Origin: Talaromyces rugulosus
Lineage: Eukaryota; Ascomycota; Eurotiomycetes; Eurotiales; Trichocomaceae
Assembly: GCF_013368755.1 (NCBI RefSeq)
Contig: NC_049561.1
Coordinates: forward strand, 6,820,001-6,884,000
DNA: 64,000 bases
Reading direction: 5' to 3'
The notes beneath the pieces were generated by a model. That model was not told the DNA's origin. It saw nothing but the letters and a program-made list of their open reading frames with translations, and made no database searches. Made by a program: the position numbers and the translations under genes. Shown here one piece after another: positions 10,395 to 22,459 of this stretch (position 1 is the first letter of the stretch; each line of letters begins with the position of its first letter).

Positions 10395-12933
10395 GATTCA
10401 GGGTGATACGGCGCGAGACAACAACTTGGACAATCAAAAACTCAAGCCATGCATGGTATCCCACAGATCCAATCTTTTACGCTTGTCCCTCACCTGGCGT
10501 CGACTCATTCCTCTTCTGGATGAGGGGAACGCAACAGCAGCTGAAACGGGATATCACCCCCCGGTGTGATGGCTATCTTTACGAATACAATAGACTCTTA
10601 AAACACAGCATTAACCCGAATTCATCATATGACAGGGCGGCACGGGACGGGGCTGGTCAACTTGGTTCTTAGGTAAAAAGTACCCAGTTATTCGAGGCCC
10701 AATCGGATACCGATTGTGCCGTTTCCAACGATGATAGGACGGGGAACGTGATTGTTTGCAACAGATCCGGTTCGATGAGCAACTCGAATGGCTTTTGCTG
10801 GAAAACTACTAGGCCCATGCCAGAGCTCCCTTTTTCCTCTCGCCCAATCCCGAGACTGTACATGCTTTTGCCCTTGGCCATGGTCTAGGCGCTGTATCTT
10901 AGTCTTCAGCGCTGGTCTGTTACATCAAGATCTGCGAATTCTTTCTCGGTCGTCACTCGTCCGACTTCGAGGGGCTCCCCAAAAAGCGCTCTGATTGTCA
11001 TACTGACATGTCCCGTTTCGCAGTGTTGCGTGGTGTGCCTTGGTTGCTTACGGGCTGTCAAAAGAAACTCAAAAAGCCTTGCCGTACACAGTAGCGTAAC
11101 GAGGCGCAGTGTCAGGAAATCAGGCTGTACCATCGAGTCAGTTGCTTTGTAGTCCTCATTTTTGAGCACGAATATCACGTCAAAAAAGGGGCTATAGCAG
11201 GCAGCTTCTTTCCAGCTGGAACAGAGTGGGTTTATCCCGATTTATTACAGGGTGTTAAGAGGGCCCCTGGTCTCAAACGATCATATCAGCTGGTCGTCCT
11301 TTTTTTTCGATTATACCGCGCGAAATCACAAGTGCTAAACAACACAACACAACACCGAGTTCGAGCAAGGAAAGGAGAGGTTTGCACTCTTTAAATAACC
11401 ATGATTTTGCTATTTTTTTTTTATTCTAACCGAGTTATATGTGTGCGCATAAATTAATAATCAACAGGTTAGGCAGCCTATGATATATACATGCGTGGCC
11501 CCAATGCCGTTGTGCCAACTCATCAGGCGAATGCCAGCTGGCACTGGATGGACGCTAGAACAGGGCCACCCACCACTTTAATATTTTTGAAAAAAAGATC
11601 TTTAACTTTTCAAGTCAATGTATTATTTGTAGTAATTAAATGTTGGTTGGTTCAATGCTTGTGTGGTTGTTCGAGTTGGGGCCATTCAATGCTTATTAGT
11701 GGTCTTGATGTACAATATACATGTGTCCCGCGTTCGTTGAAGTAGACATGTTGTGCTGATTGGTACATGTCATTTTAGGCTTTGAAGTGACATGGCAATC
11801 TTTAACTCTGTTCCAAATGTAATGCATATTTTTATATATTAGATAATTTGATTGCATGTGGCATCTAGTGTCAACTCGTAAACTGATGGTTCCGCTAGGC
11901 GTCGATATAACATGGAAACAGCCGCATTAATGAGTGATTGAATATCCTTAATGTTGAAACCTTTTGTCCGTATCATTTTATTTTTAAATTTTAATGGAGT
12001 CTTTTTACGATTATAGCAATTGTTCAATGATATTGGCATAAATTCAATGTTATGTCAGTTTAGTACAGAACCGTGCGCATTGATATCCGAGTGAACTTTT
12101 ATATAACAACGAACCGGACAACACCACATGCAATATTTGAATTTGGGATAACGCCAGGCACGCGTCAACTGAACATGTGGTATTAACTGATTTGATAGAC
12201 CAAAGATTGATGTCACTGATTGCATATAATTGATAATAATAAAAATTTATCTGAATCGACTAATATGTACATCGTCTGAATATCATTGACCCTTTGGGTA
12301 ATTTGATCAGAACATGCATAGCCGTTTAGAGTTTGCATAGGACAACATTTGAACTGATCTACAATATCTCACAAGACTACATATCATATCAACGAACAAT
12401 TTCCTCATAGGCTCCAAAACCACTGGCCCGACTAGTCCAAATGGTACCTAGTCACCATGAAAAGCCGAGACATTTGTAGGATCTCCCCTAACTAATAAAG
12501 CCCACCTCGACAAGATTTTACAGCATTGAAATGAGTCTTGGTATGGTAAGATTGTATATATCTTCATTGACTGTGTCGACTTATGTGGGTATTATGTTTT
12601 TAGCGGAGACATGAGAGCTGCCCCAGTGAATTGCTTATAATTGGAAATATCATTTCTAAATGCAAGTGACTCTTAATTCTAGAACTGCAATGTAGGGAAC
12701 AGATATAGTCTAGATTGTTGTTAGAAAGCTGACAAGGAGGTAAATAAGATCCACGGTCCGTCATGACTCGAATTGCTTGGAGGCGTCCATTTGATACTAC
12801 CTTCAGCAGCGACAAAAAGTCAAGTCAGCCAAGGAATCAGCTCTCAAGACCGTCTCGGTATTTCCACCACCAATTTTCTGCGTCTTCCCCGTAAACTGAG
12901 CCCCAACTGCAGTTGTGAACTCAAGGTTGGACA

Positions 12934-12953
12934 CCCCCCCCCCCCCCCCCCCC
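12934..12953. repeat. poly(C) run of 20
   Basis: An uninterrupted C run after GGACA in otherwise mixed sequence. Such G/C homopolymers are unstable, so the exact length may vary between isolates or with sequencing. Confidence 0.85.
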
Positions 12954-13818
12954 AGGTTGTGGCAACATTCTTCAATAGCCCCGAGAACTAATACTCTACC
13001 GGGACGCCTTGGCCCGTGACATCCCCAAAGTGGAATGTCAAACACCAAGCCTTTGTCAACAGCTGTACTTGGAGCCGTAGCAAAAGGATTATTGAAAAAC
13101 TGCGAACCAAAGCCACTCTCACTCTAGTTTCCTAGCAAGGTCTTCGCGTCAGCATCGACTCGGATGTATTGCCAATAGTTGTCGTTAGGCAAGAAATTCT
13201 AGTCCGCTAGCTCCAACGTTGTAAATCTCGTCTATATCATTGGCCACTTGACGGAAGGACACGCGTTACGTAACCTAGGGATTACACTATTAGGCTGCTC
13301 GCATCTTGACTTTTGTCCCATAATTTAGTCAACTAATTACCAGTATCTGAATTTCGGTCGATGTTGTCGGGCTGGGGAAGTAAAGTCGGGCTAGTATTAG
13401 GGTCGGTGCTGCAGAGCACTGCACTTGCGTTACCCATTAGGATCAGTACCTGCATCTTAGAAATGTGTCGAGGTCCAGAAGTTGAACTTAACATTGAATG
13501 CTGGTGATATCCCTGGAATCCCTAGTGCTTACTAGCTCGGTACGCGTTGTAAAAGATACCGAGAGTATAATGAAGCTTATATTTTTGCCCCTTGCTACGT
13601 AAAGTTAGACTAACACATCTCTAACATCTCAAAGGCTATCGCAAATAAGTAATTGAGAACCAGAACTTTATTCATAGAATGCTGTTTCATTCATATATTT
13701 TCTCTTGGACACACGCCTCACATCTGAATATATACATGTATTACGGACAGGGGCTGCCTGATGGCAGGACTGGCCCAGAATTGTACAAGCTGAATAATAG
13801 ATAACTGCTGTACGTTGA

Positions 13819-14847
13819 TCAGCAAGTTAGGCCGCTGAGGATAACGTCAACACCAATATGGGCTAGTCCCGTTGGAGGCGCGCCTTCAGTTGAGCGAACA
13901 ATATCCATAGGTACACGGCCGCAATCAGCAGTTGCTGTGACCACAGAGTGCTTATCTGATCGTGAGATAATCCCTGGTCCTTCCGTCCACACACCGGGGA
14001 TGGCAACGTCTTCGTACTTGAAGGAGGAGAAATCCTGAGGGTCAAAGAATGACAGCGTGGTGATGTTATTGGGGCTCTGGTGGGCAAGGACAAATGCGTC
14101 CAAGACATCAGAGTATTGCCAATCCGTAGAGACCGAGTTGATGATGGCATAACTTCTCGAGTTCTCATCGGTCTTGGCTTGCCAGCCAGTCGATGTCCAG
14201 ACCTCGGTATTTGTCTGGAAAGTGACATCACTTGACCTCCAAAGAAACTGGCCGTTTCCGCTTGTTGCATTGGCACCTGCGCCTGTGGTGTCGGTGAAGA
14301 CCATGTAGAAAGTTTCATTGACATAAGTCACACTGGGCTGGCCAGCTCCATAGGCACTGCCCGTCTTTTGCTGTGCTGCTTGGGTGAAGATAGGCTGACC
14401 GTTGTTTAATCTCGTCCAGTTGATTCCATCAGGACTGGAGGCGACACCAGCCGTTGTTGGTAAGCCGTCGTCTTGCTCGGCACCGTAGTACATATAATAG
14501 GTATCGCCCACTTTGACAACGGATGGATCACAGGTGTGTTTGCTATCGAATGTGCCAGTGCCAGTGCCTTGGAACACAGCCTGCCAAGGCTGCGTGCCAT
14601 CTTGTGAATGCCAGGGGCCATCGTAGCTTGTGGCCTCTGCATACAAGATATGGTCACCAGGAAGAGCTGCCCCAGCCGGTACTCCACACCACCACATCTT
14701 GTATACGCCCTCGGCCATAACTGATGGTGCGTAGTTGTATGGGGAAATTCCTGCATCAAATGTGCCGGAAGTCGATCTATAGGAGTCGCTTCCTAGAGTT
14801 GTTATGGCCATGGCCATGGAGGGCACCAGCGCAAATGCGAGAAGCAT
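13819..14847 (-). CDS. secreted five-bladed beta-propeller glycosidase-like protein (GH43/GH32-like fold)
   Basis: An intronless 342-aa product begins with a short hydrophobic leader (MLLAFALVPSMAMA), suggesting secretion. The body has repeated blade signatures: DPSVVKVGDTYYMYYGA, ASSPDGINWTRL, GQPSVTYVNETFYMVF and WRSSDVTFQ. These D-P-S/G-x-P-S plus Y-M-x-Y/F blades are typical of fungal proteins annotated as GH43-like or beta-xylosidase-like. I cannot place it in a subfamily, and the full GH43 catalytic triad is not certain from inspection, so the substrate is unknown. It sits alone in AT-rich DNA about 2 kb from a secreted lipase on the same strand. The 3' end after position 13819 is followed by an ordinary short intergenic stretch. 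Coding status is very likely; enzymatic activity is inferred. Confidence 0.8.
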   Translation of the reverse strand: MLLAFALVPSMAMAITTLGSDSYRSTSGTFDAGISPYNYAPSVMAEGVYKMWWCGVPAGAALPGDHILYAEATSYDGPWHSQDGTQPWQAVFQGTGTGTFDSKHTCDPSVVKVGDTYYMYYGAEQDDGLPTTAGVASSPDGINWTRLNNGQPIFTQAAQQKTGSAYGAGQPSVTYVNETFYMVFTDTTGAGANATSGNGQFLWRSSDVTFQTNTEVWTSTGWQAKTDENSRSYAIINSVSTDWQYSDVLDAFVLAHQSPNNITTLSFFDPQDFSSFKYEDVAIPGVWTEGPGIISRSDKHSVVTATADCGRVPMDIVRSTEGAPPTGLAHIGVDVILSGLTC

Positions 14848-16837
14848 GTTGAAAAATTGTCAGGACTGTAAATTCTTTCCTGGGGATTTGATCAATTGGT
14901 GAAAGTACATGGCATCTCTGACGTCTCTCGGGGCCCGGGACCCTTTATAAAAGAGAATGGGTGTCTGAAGTGATAATATCAGTGTACTATGTTCGGGACC
15001 CATTGTACCGAACGCTGATGAAGTTAATGTAACCCCATACCGACAAAAGCGGGCCTCTTGCCTATTTAACCTTCTCGAGGGATACGGAATCGGGGTCGGA
15101 AAATGAAAGTGAAAAAGAAAAAGAAAAAATAATCATCATTTATGTTTTAATAATATTAAATAATACTTAAATAATATATAAGTTGCATAGAAATACATAT
15201 ATATAAAAATGTACAATAGATAATATATCAATTGATGTAGGGCAAGAGATTTGTCGGCTCAAAAATACCACCGTGCCAACACCAAAAAGGGCCCCTTTAT
15301 CTTAGTCTCGGTCATAGTATTTCTGGCGACAAGGTTTAAATTAATTTTAGCTTGCATTAGCGCTACTTCAAATAGTAATTGACACCGAGATCATAGATGT
15401 AGTGCAAAATCAATTTCTTAATTCTAGTGTTTCACGTGTTTCACTGTTTAGTAACTATTCACTGCAGTAGTAAGCTCGCTTAAGCATTCGCGAATTAATT
15501 AATATTAGTGTACGAAATACACCCTGCTTCAATTAACTAATCCATGTCATTGCACTTTTATTTATAGAGAGATTAGGTGCTTAAGCTAGTACTAACTTCC
15601 CAGATTAGTTTGATAATATAGATTTTACGGCGTAGAGATACTGCATCGACCGCTTAAGCTCTTGATCGGTGGGCTCGGCGCGAGAAATTGTCACCATCTT
15701 ATCACCATCACTAGATAGAACTTGGATATATTACTTTATAGAAACATTTTGTATTAAGATGTTACTACTACAAAAAATTAATATTAAAAAGAATAGAGAA
15801 TATTAAGCGGCATAAAATAATACAAACATTTGGCCCCAAATAGAATGATATCTATTTATAGAAAAATCTTTAAAGTATATTTATAGTGTGTCTGATGTGA
15901 TATCTCTAATCCCCCTTTTTTAAAGAACTTTGTATGGCAAATGATAAAATGATAAGAAATCACCTAGGTGTGTGTCAGGGTGCCGGATCGAGCAGTATAG
16001 AGAAGATTGGAGTTGGTTCAGAAAACACCATAGTCAGGCTATCTCACGCCATATTCAGATACAGGACGCTCGAAGAGCACGTAAAGCTTCACGAAGCGGA
16101 CAGTATTATATTAGGACAGGTCACATGGTCATATCAGGGGTCGGCTAGCGGAATTAGGAAGACGGACAGTAGGCTCAGGGCTGGCTAGCACATTGACAAG
16201 ATATTTGAGGAAATAAGGAATTTTGTATGGGATTTTAATTTTGACATGGTTTTCGGTTCCTTAAGGTAATATTGATGGGAGATTCCTTATTTCTAGGGTT
16301 TACTGTAGTAGTCGCGCAGTGAATGGCATAAAAATGGGGAAATATCAGGGATAAAATGATGAAGTAGATCTGCACGTGCTGACACCGTGCTTTTGTGGGA
16401 CCTCAATCTATAAATATAAGCACTATGTATGGAGTATAAGTTTGCTCCACCACGTGGGACAAATTCTCACATTTTGCGAGATTCAAGATGCGGCACTTGT
16501 AGAACCTAGGTAAAGTTCCTTAACATTTATACCAGGATCAAGCGAGTACATGTACTTTTGACACGGCCCCCGATTTATTGATATGAGCGATCGCTTAAGG
16601 GGTGCTCATTATACTTCTCCAATTAGTGAGATGCCAAAAATGGCTTCTTTTAACGCAGGTGTGTAGTCCATGGAGAAAGAGTGAAGTTGTTTGCTCAAAG
16701 AGTTTTATAAATTAAAATTAAGAGACATTATAATAGGTTCTAATTCCATCATCTTTGTGCTAAATTTCCGGGGCCAGAGATACCCCGCATAGATTCTTCA
16801 TCTGATGGGTTTGGCAGTGTTCCGAGAGTTGCTTGAT
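14848..16837. other. AT-rich intergenic region
   Basis: It contains the promoter of the propeller gene near 14850-15000 and otherwise AT-rich sequence, strongest at 15130-15240 and 15720-15900. No frame longer than about 84 codons looks coding. The base composition fits eroded, possibly RIP-affected, mobile DNA, but no element ends were identified. Confidence 0.5.
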
Positions 16838-17807
16838 TCATTGGCATGTCGCACCGAAGCCTGCATAAGATCCATGCGCAGCATTGATTCCGAATCCACC
16901 GGCAGAATCATTGCACTCTGAAGACTCGTGGCCATAGCACCGATATGTTGTTGACTCTTCGCTCTTATTAGTTGACTCCCAAAACTCTGTGAGCGAATGC
17001 GAAAAGCCAAAGATTCGGGGTGGTAGTAGAGGAACACCATCTAGAAAAGAAAGATTAGTACGGAAGATCAGGCAAGAGGGGAAAATTGGTGTACCGTTGT
17101 AATGCGTTACTCGGCGAAAAATTCCAATATCGTCATCAGATGCACCGGCCAGAGCATCAATGTAGTTGGCAAATATCCCGTTTCCAACTCTGGGTTGACC
17201 GTAAGTGTATGCCTCAAGGACTCGGTATTTAGGGTCTGTGATGAGCGAAGCGAATGCCAGCTGCGCTAGTGCGCCTCCGAGAGAATGTCCAGTGATTATC
17301 GTATTATAGTCAGGGTTCGCATCAAGCACATCCTCTAGCGCAGGAATAAGCTCAGTGGCGAGCGAGTTCCACGAGCCCAAAAATCCATTGTGGACCAAAC
17401 AGCCTTCCGGACATTTCACACCTGGCGAGTCATAACCCGTGAAGAAGAAATTAAAGTCGGTTAGGTAATCCTCAGTTCCGTCGGTACCAGGAATAGAGAC
17501 AATGATCTGTTTCTCGCTTGGTAGTTTCCAAAAAGCAGCCTGGGTATCGGTGGAGGTAATGTTGAAAAATTGGATTACAGTAGCCCCCGTGGAAACTTTG
17601 GAGCACTGTCCCAAGCTTAGGTCAGGGTATTCAGCGTATCGCACAAGCTTTTCATAGATTTCAGGTGTAACTTTTGAGCAATTAGGATTCGTTAAAATGC
17701 CCATTTCGGCGGTCCATGATAATACCTGGGGTCTTTGTATTACTGTCCCGAACCGGATGACCTAGGACTAGGCAAGAAAGAGATGCCAAAAGAAGAGAAT
17801 AGCGCAT
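16838..17807 (-). CDS. secreted class 3 (Lipase_3) lipase/esterase
   Basis: Model: complement(join(16838..17040, 17095..17670, 17726..17807)), 286 aa. The first exon, MRYSLLLASLSCLVLG, is a signal peptide; a 55-nt intron (GTATTA...CTAATTGCTCAAAAG) joins it in frame to VTPEIYEKLVRYAEY, the usual start of mature fungal class 3 lipases. GHSLGG holds the nucleophile serine, preceded by the IVSIPGT oxyanion-region strand; YGQPRVGN and the C-terminal AHGSYAGF supply the regions of the acid and histidine. The second intron (17094-17041, 54 nt) has a TACTAAT branch site and TTTTCTAG acceptor but is stop-free and in frame, so naive gene calls would read through it. Paired cysteines and N-glycosylation sites fit an extracellular enzyme acting on lipid or feruloyl-type esters; the substrate is unknown. 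Confidence 0.88.
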
Positions 17808-18109
17808 TTCGAATAGTCGTTCGGATATTATCTAGTTCTGTCTGCTGACTGTTTGGGAATATGCATTAGTGACGCGAGAAGAGAAGAGGTCTTTATATTC
17901 ATAAATCTACGAGCAATTATCATGTGCATGCATAATTTTGTACGTTTTTGAACCTCGGCTGCTTCTAGCCTTCTTATAGGCAATTTTTACGATGTAGATC
18001 GAGGACTATTATCGGGAAAACTCCGTCCGAAGATCGGGGACTCTATTAGGGATATTAAATACTCCGTAGTCTAAGCTCTAACCCCTGTCAACCGGGTATG
18101 GTTGGCGCG

Positions 18110-18147
18110 CCGACTTCGCACAGACCAAGTGTTCTGTGCGAAGTCGG
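18110..18147. repeat. perfect 14-bp stem, 10-nt loop hairpin
   Basis: CCGACTTCGCACAG (18110-18123) and its exact reverse complement CTGTGCGAAGTCGG (18134-18147) flank a 10-base spacer. It is GC-rich inside strongly AT-rich DNA, so it stands out in composition. It could be a solo inverted terminal repeat pair of a deleted element or a structured RNA element; no gene reads through it. Confidence 0.85.
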
Positions 18148-18403
18148 TAGTTTTGAAAATTGTAATCTTGATAGTACAGGATTTATTATAATGATTTATT
18201 TTATAGAGATTTTGATTTTCTAAGTAAATTGTATAATTAGTTAAGGGAATTGCTGGAGACACTCCTTCTAACCTCTTTTGGAAATATTTTTACCCGTGAT
18301 TTTCGTAAATCAAAACAAATCCGAACACATTAATAGACTTATCATAATCAACCTCTCTACATAATCTTATTACTCCATAACTATCTAGTATATATTTTTA
18401 AAT

Positions 18404-18706
18404 ATGACTTCAGAATTACAACCTATAGATGCAATAGATTTACTTAATCTATTAAATATTGATCTAGTCTTCAATTTCAATAATCAAGAGTTAGATCTTG
18501 ATTGAACAGGAAGAAATTTTACAACTTTTAGAGATAATATTGAAATTGGGGACGGGGAAGGGATATCAATTGATGTGTTAGAATGATTTGGGACATTGAA
18601 CATTGAAGTATTTCAAATTGATTTCCAAATAATTACATGTACACTACTTTGACGCCTACTTATATATTTTGCGATTATATACATCTATAATTCGATTTTA
18701 TTCTAA
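18404..18706 (+). pseudogene. AT-rich frame of 100 codons broken only by TGA codons
   Basis: From ATG at 18404 the frame stays open for 100 codons to TAA at 18704, except for TGA at 18503, 18482+102 (18584) and 18650; no TAA or TAG occurs inside although the region is AT-rich. The start reads MTSELQPIDAIDLLNLLN. Exclusive use of TGA could mean a mitochondrial-type code (TGA as Trp), CGA-to-TGA decay of arginine codons, or chance. No known family was recognised. Confidence 0.2.
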
Positions 18707-19375
18707 AGAATAGCCTTTTAATATATATACTTTTTTATTTAAAATCCTCGTATTTATATATGATAAATACATTTAATTATTATTGTCAGGACTAATTAGG
18801 TGACTCGGATGCTCAAAATCATGTCGAATATTCGGGGTAACACCCTGTACGCCACCAACCCATGGTGGTGGGCCTTGGCGGCCTTACATTCTCGCAATTA
18901 TATTTGGCACGTCTAAAGCCTATTAAAATGCGGTGCAATATTTAGAAATCGCTGTAAAATTCTTTTGACAACAATTTATTTCGAAAATTGAAATATTTTT
19001 AGAAATAATTTAGAAATCACTTTGAAACTGTTCTGACAGTGTTTCGACTTACCATATAATTAAAATAGAGAGTTGAAATGACTTTGAAATCACATTGTGG
19101 CTATCAGGCCCGACTGTACATGTAACCTCGATCGTTCTCAGCTAAGTCAAATATAGTAATATGCTAACCTAATCCTTGGTGATTATAATCTGACACGATT
19201 TATCTGATTGGATCGAATTACTGGGGAACGCCTATATAAACCGATGAAATTCCCATGTAACTTAGAATAATGTGCTTCCTAGAGAGAATCAATCGAATTG
19301 ACATTTCCCAAATGCGCGCTTATTAATTGTTTCTAAGATACTATACTGTATATAAATCAAGATACAGACTGTTGT

Positions 19376-22300
19376 GTGCCATTTTGCACAACTATCGACT
19401 CTAGAGTATGTAACATGGGCACACATTTCCTACCTATCATGCGCCTGGCCAACCAAGCTCTTTTGAGCTTCGTTGTTGGGCTGTTCCTTGTGAGCTCGGC
19501 CGGAGCAACAGATGTGTACCAGACACGTTTCGAAGGTGTGACATGGGACAACGATGCATGGAAAATCGAGTCAAGCAATTTAGATCAAGGCCACTACCAG
19601 GCCCGCATGTCACTGGCCAATGGCTATATCGGTATCAATGTTGCTGCATTAGGTCCTTTCTTTGAATATGACCAGCCTGTGAACGATGACAACATCAATG
19701 GTTACCCGGTCTATGACCGTCGCCAGACATTTGCCACTGTCTCAGGCTTCTGGGCCGAGAAGGATGCAAGCTACATTAGTGGCATTCCACATTGGTCAGC
19801 GATATCTCTCTCGAGTGGTGGTGAGGTGTTGAATGCCTTTACGCCGGCGGCGGAGATATCCAACTTCACCACACGCATGGATATGCGTCGGGGGCTACTG
19901 GACTGGGCATATCAGTGGAAACCAACACGAAGCAATGTCTCGTTTGATATTACGTATCAGATGTTCCTGCACAAATTGAACGTCAACCAGGCCCTGGTAC
20001 AGATGAATGTCACACCTTCTGCTGCGGTTTCAGTCAACATTTACGACATCCTCGACGGTGACTGTGCGGTCCGCTCCACATTTGCAGATAAAGGAGTTGA
20101 TGACGGCATTATGTATTCGGCCGTCAAGCCTAACGGTATCGATGATGTTACAGCATACATTTACAGTCAGCTAGAGGCCACTGCCGGGGGTTCACTGCCT
20201 TCGCCTAATGTCGTCAACAGTTCAGCATGGTTGGGATATAATGAATCCTCCATTGCCCGGACCTATAGTTTTAATTTGGAGCCAGAAAAAAAACTGACTC
20301 TGACAAAGTATGTCGGTATCGCTTCAGCGGACGGATTTAGTGACCCGCAGGCGGCAGCTCGCAACGCCGTCATTTCTGCTGCCAGCACAGGCTATGACGC
20401 CTCTCTCAAAAGTCACCAAGAGGAGTGGGCTACCATATTCTTTGACGATTTGGTAGATGACTATAAGACAGACAATGGTGTGCTGCCAGACGATCCTTAC
20501 ATCCAAGAACTCGCAGTTCTCTCAGTGGTCAACCCATTTCTGCTGCTTCAAAACACTATCTCTCAAAATGCACTGGCGTTGGTTCCTGATGCCAGCATTG
20601 GCAACAACAGCATCCCTGTTAGCGGGCTAGGCTCAGACTCATATGCTGGATGGATATTTTGGGATGCCGACTTATTCATGCACGGTGGCCTCGTGGCAAC
20701 CTTCCCTGAGGCGGCGAAGAGTATCCCTCTGTATCGTGCCCGGAACTTGGCACAAGCGCGACTCAATGTTGCAGACAAATCAAGTTCCACACAAGGGTCC
20801 AAGAGTTTCTCGAATCTTTCTGCCGTTTATCCGTGGACGAGCAGTCGTTATGGTAACTGCCAGTCTAATTGCTTTGACTACGAATATCACATAAGTGGCG
20901 ACATAGTAATATCGGCCATGACCCAATTTGTTGCTGATGGAGATATGGGGACCTTCGAGAATGACTACTTCCCCGTCCTAGACTCGGTGGCTGCATTCTA
21001 TGCAGACCTTCTGACTCCAACAAATGGCAAATACGACCTCACCTCTATGACAGACCCGGTTAGTTTTCTTACTTGTTGCCTTTTGTCTGAAATTGAGCTT
21101 CTGGCTGATGTATCTTAGGACGAATACGCAAATTCCAAGGACAACGGTGGTTTTACCATGCCATTGATTGCCAGCACCCTCAACTGGGCGAATCAATTCC
21201 GCGAGCAGCTCGGTATGGAGCCTAATGCACAATGGGCCACGGAGGCAGACTTGGTGGATATACCTACTCTCAATGGCATATCGCTCGAATATTCTGGCAT
21301 GTCGGGTGACATTGTTATCAAGCAGGCGGATGTTATTCTAAAGATTTACCCGTTACTTTGGAACATCAATTACACCACGACTGATGCGGTGAATGATTTC
21401 ACATATTACTCGCAGAAGCAGAATCTTCAAGGTCCGGCTATGACATTTGCTCCGTTCTCCATAGTCGCCAGCCAGATTCAGGATCAGGGATGTGCTGGCT
21501 ACACGTATCAAAATTACGGATCGAACCCCTACCTTCGTGGACCATTCTTCCAAATGTCGGAGCAGATGAGCGATAACTATCAAGAGAACAGTGGCTACCA
21601 TCCTGCATTCCCTTTTCTCACAGGACACGGCGCAGATTATCAGGTTGTTCTCTTCGGATACCTAGGCCTTCAATATATACCAGACGGAAAGCTCCATATC
21701 AATCCAGTTTTGCCTCCACAGATCTCCCAACTACGCTACCGTCGATTCTACTGGCAGGGATGGCCACTGGCAGCCTCTGCTAACGTCACCCACACGACGT
21801 TGACTCGCTTGAGTGAGCCTCTTCCAAATGCCAACCAGGAATTTACAAATAGTCCTATCCCCGTCATCGTTGGATCTTCCACAGGCTCGCAAGACACCTA
21901 TTCTATCCCCGCAGGCGGGACGATTCTTGTGCCCAACCGCCTTGCCTACAGTAATCCAACTGTAGCGGACAATGTATTGCAATGTGCCGTTGTCAAAAAG
22001 TCTTCAGCCGATTACAACCTTGGACAGTTTCCCATGGGTGCCGTCGATGGTTACAATATCACCCAATGGCAACCGGCGTCAGCAGGCGTCATCTCGAGCT
22101 TGACCGTCGAGGTCCCTGCAGAACACGTAAACAAGAAACTAGAAAAAATTGCCTTTAATTGGCAGGCCTCACCTCCCGTGCAGTTCACTGTGACCGGAAG
22201 CAGTAGTATAGATGGCGGGAATGATGCTGTTGTGATAGCGGATACTATCGCTGTTGATATATCCCAACCGTATGATGCCAGCTCATTAGCAGATGTTGCC

Positions 22301-22459
22301 ATTTCGTCTGGCAATCAGACCGTATTTACGCCGTCACAGGACTTCACTATTCCTCGATATGTCACTCTTAGCATCTCAGGAAATCAGGCCAGTGCTGACT
22401 CGATGAGCAATAGCACGGAGGGAGCTACTGTTGCTGAATGGGCAATGATTGCTACATAA
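19376..22459 (+). CDS. GH65 acid trehalase (vacuolar/extracellular)
   Basis: Model: join(19376 or 19439..21058, 21119..22459). The in-frame ATG at 19439 starts a good signal peptide (MRLANQALLSFVVGLFLVSS) and is preferred, giving about 986 aa; upstream ATGs at 19376 and 19415 remain open. The enzyme hydrolyses trehalose to glucose. Family marks are YQTRFEGVTWDNDAW, DQGHYQARMSLANGYIG near the start, GWIFWDADLFMHGG and CFDYEYHISGD in the (alpha/alpha)6 barrel, and TDPDEYANSKDNGGFT, whose Glu matches the general acid of GH65. The only intron (21059-21118, GTTAGT...TATCTTAG) cuts exactly between TDP and DEY, so the catalytic Glu is the second codon of exon 2. The length is slightly below the roughly 1050 aa usual for Aspergillus acid trehalases (TreA/AthA type). 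Several N-glycosylation sequons support passage through the secretory route. Confidence 0.92.

Larger units (their letters stand above)
6040..13818. other. gene-poor 7.8-kb region without a supported gene
   Basis: This stretch lies between hapB and the first secreted-enzyme gene. Up to about 8.2 kb it is GC-rich, with CAGGCAAA-like short repeats; from about 11 kb it becomes AT-rich. Frames of 60-200 codons exist but have low-complexity or repeat-derived composition and no domain that I recognise. Notable non-coding structure is listed separately: a 9-bp triple repeat, long T and C runs and a 14-bp inverted repeat. It may hold the distal hapB promoter, an lncRNA or eroded mobile DNA; the sequence alone does not decide. 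Confidence 0.5.
17808..19375. other. AT-rich intergenic region with hairpin and an old reading frame
   Basis: It separates two divergently transcribed secreted-enzyme genes, so it holds both promoters. It also contains a perfect 14-bp stem hairpin (18110-18147) and an AT-rich frame interrupted only by TGA (18404-18706), both listed separately. TATATAAACC near 19231 lies about 200 bp before the trehalase start and could be its TATA element. Confidence 0.5.

Noticed and set aside
10669..11178. Two minus-strand frames (70 and 90 codons) that could be parts of one relic gene
   Set aside because: No family was recognised and the two parts cannot be joined by a convincing intron.
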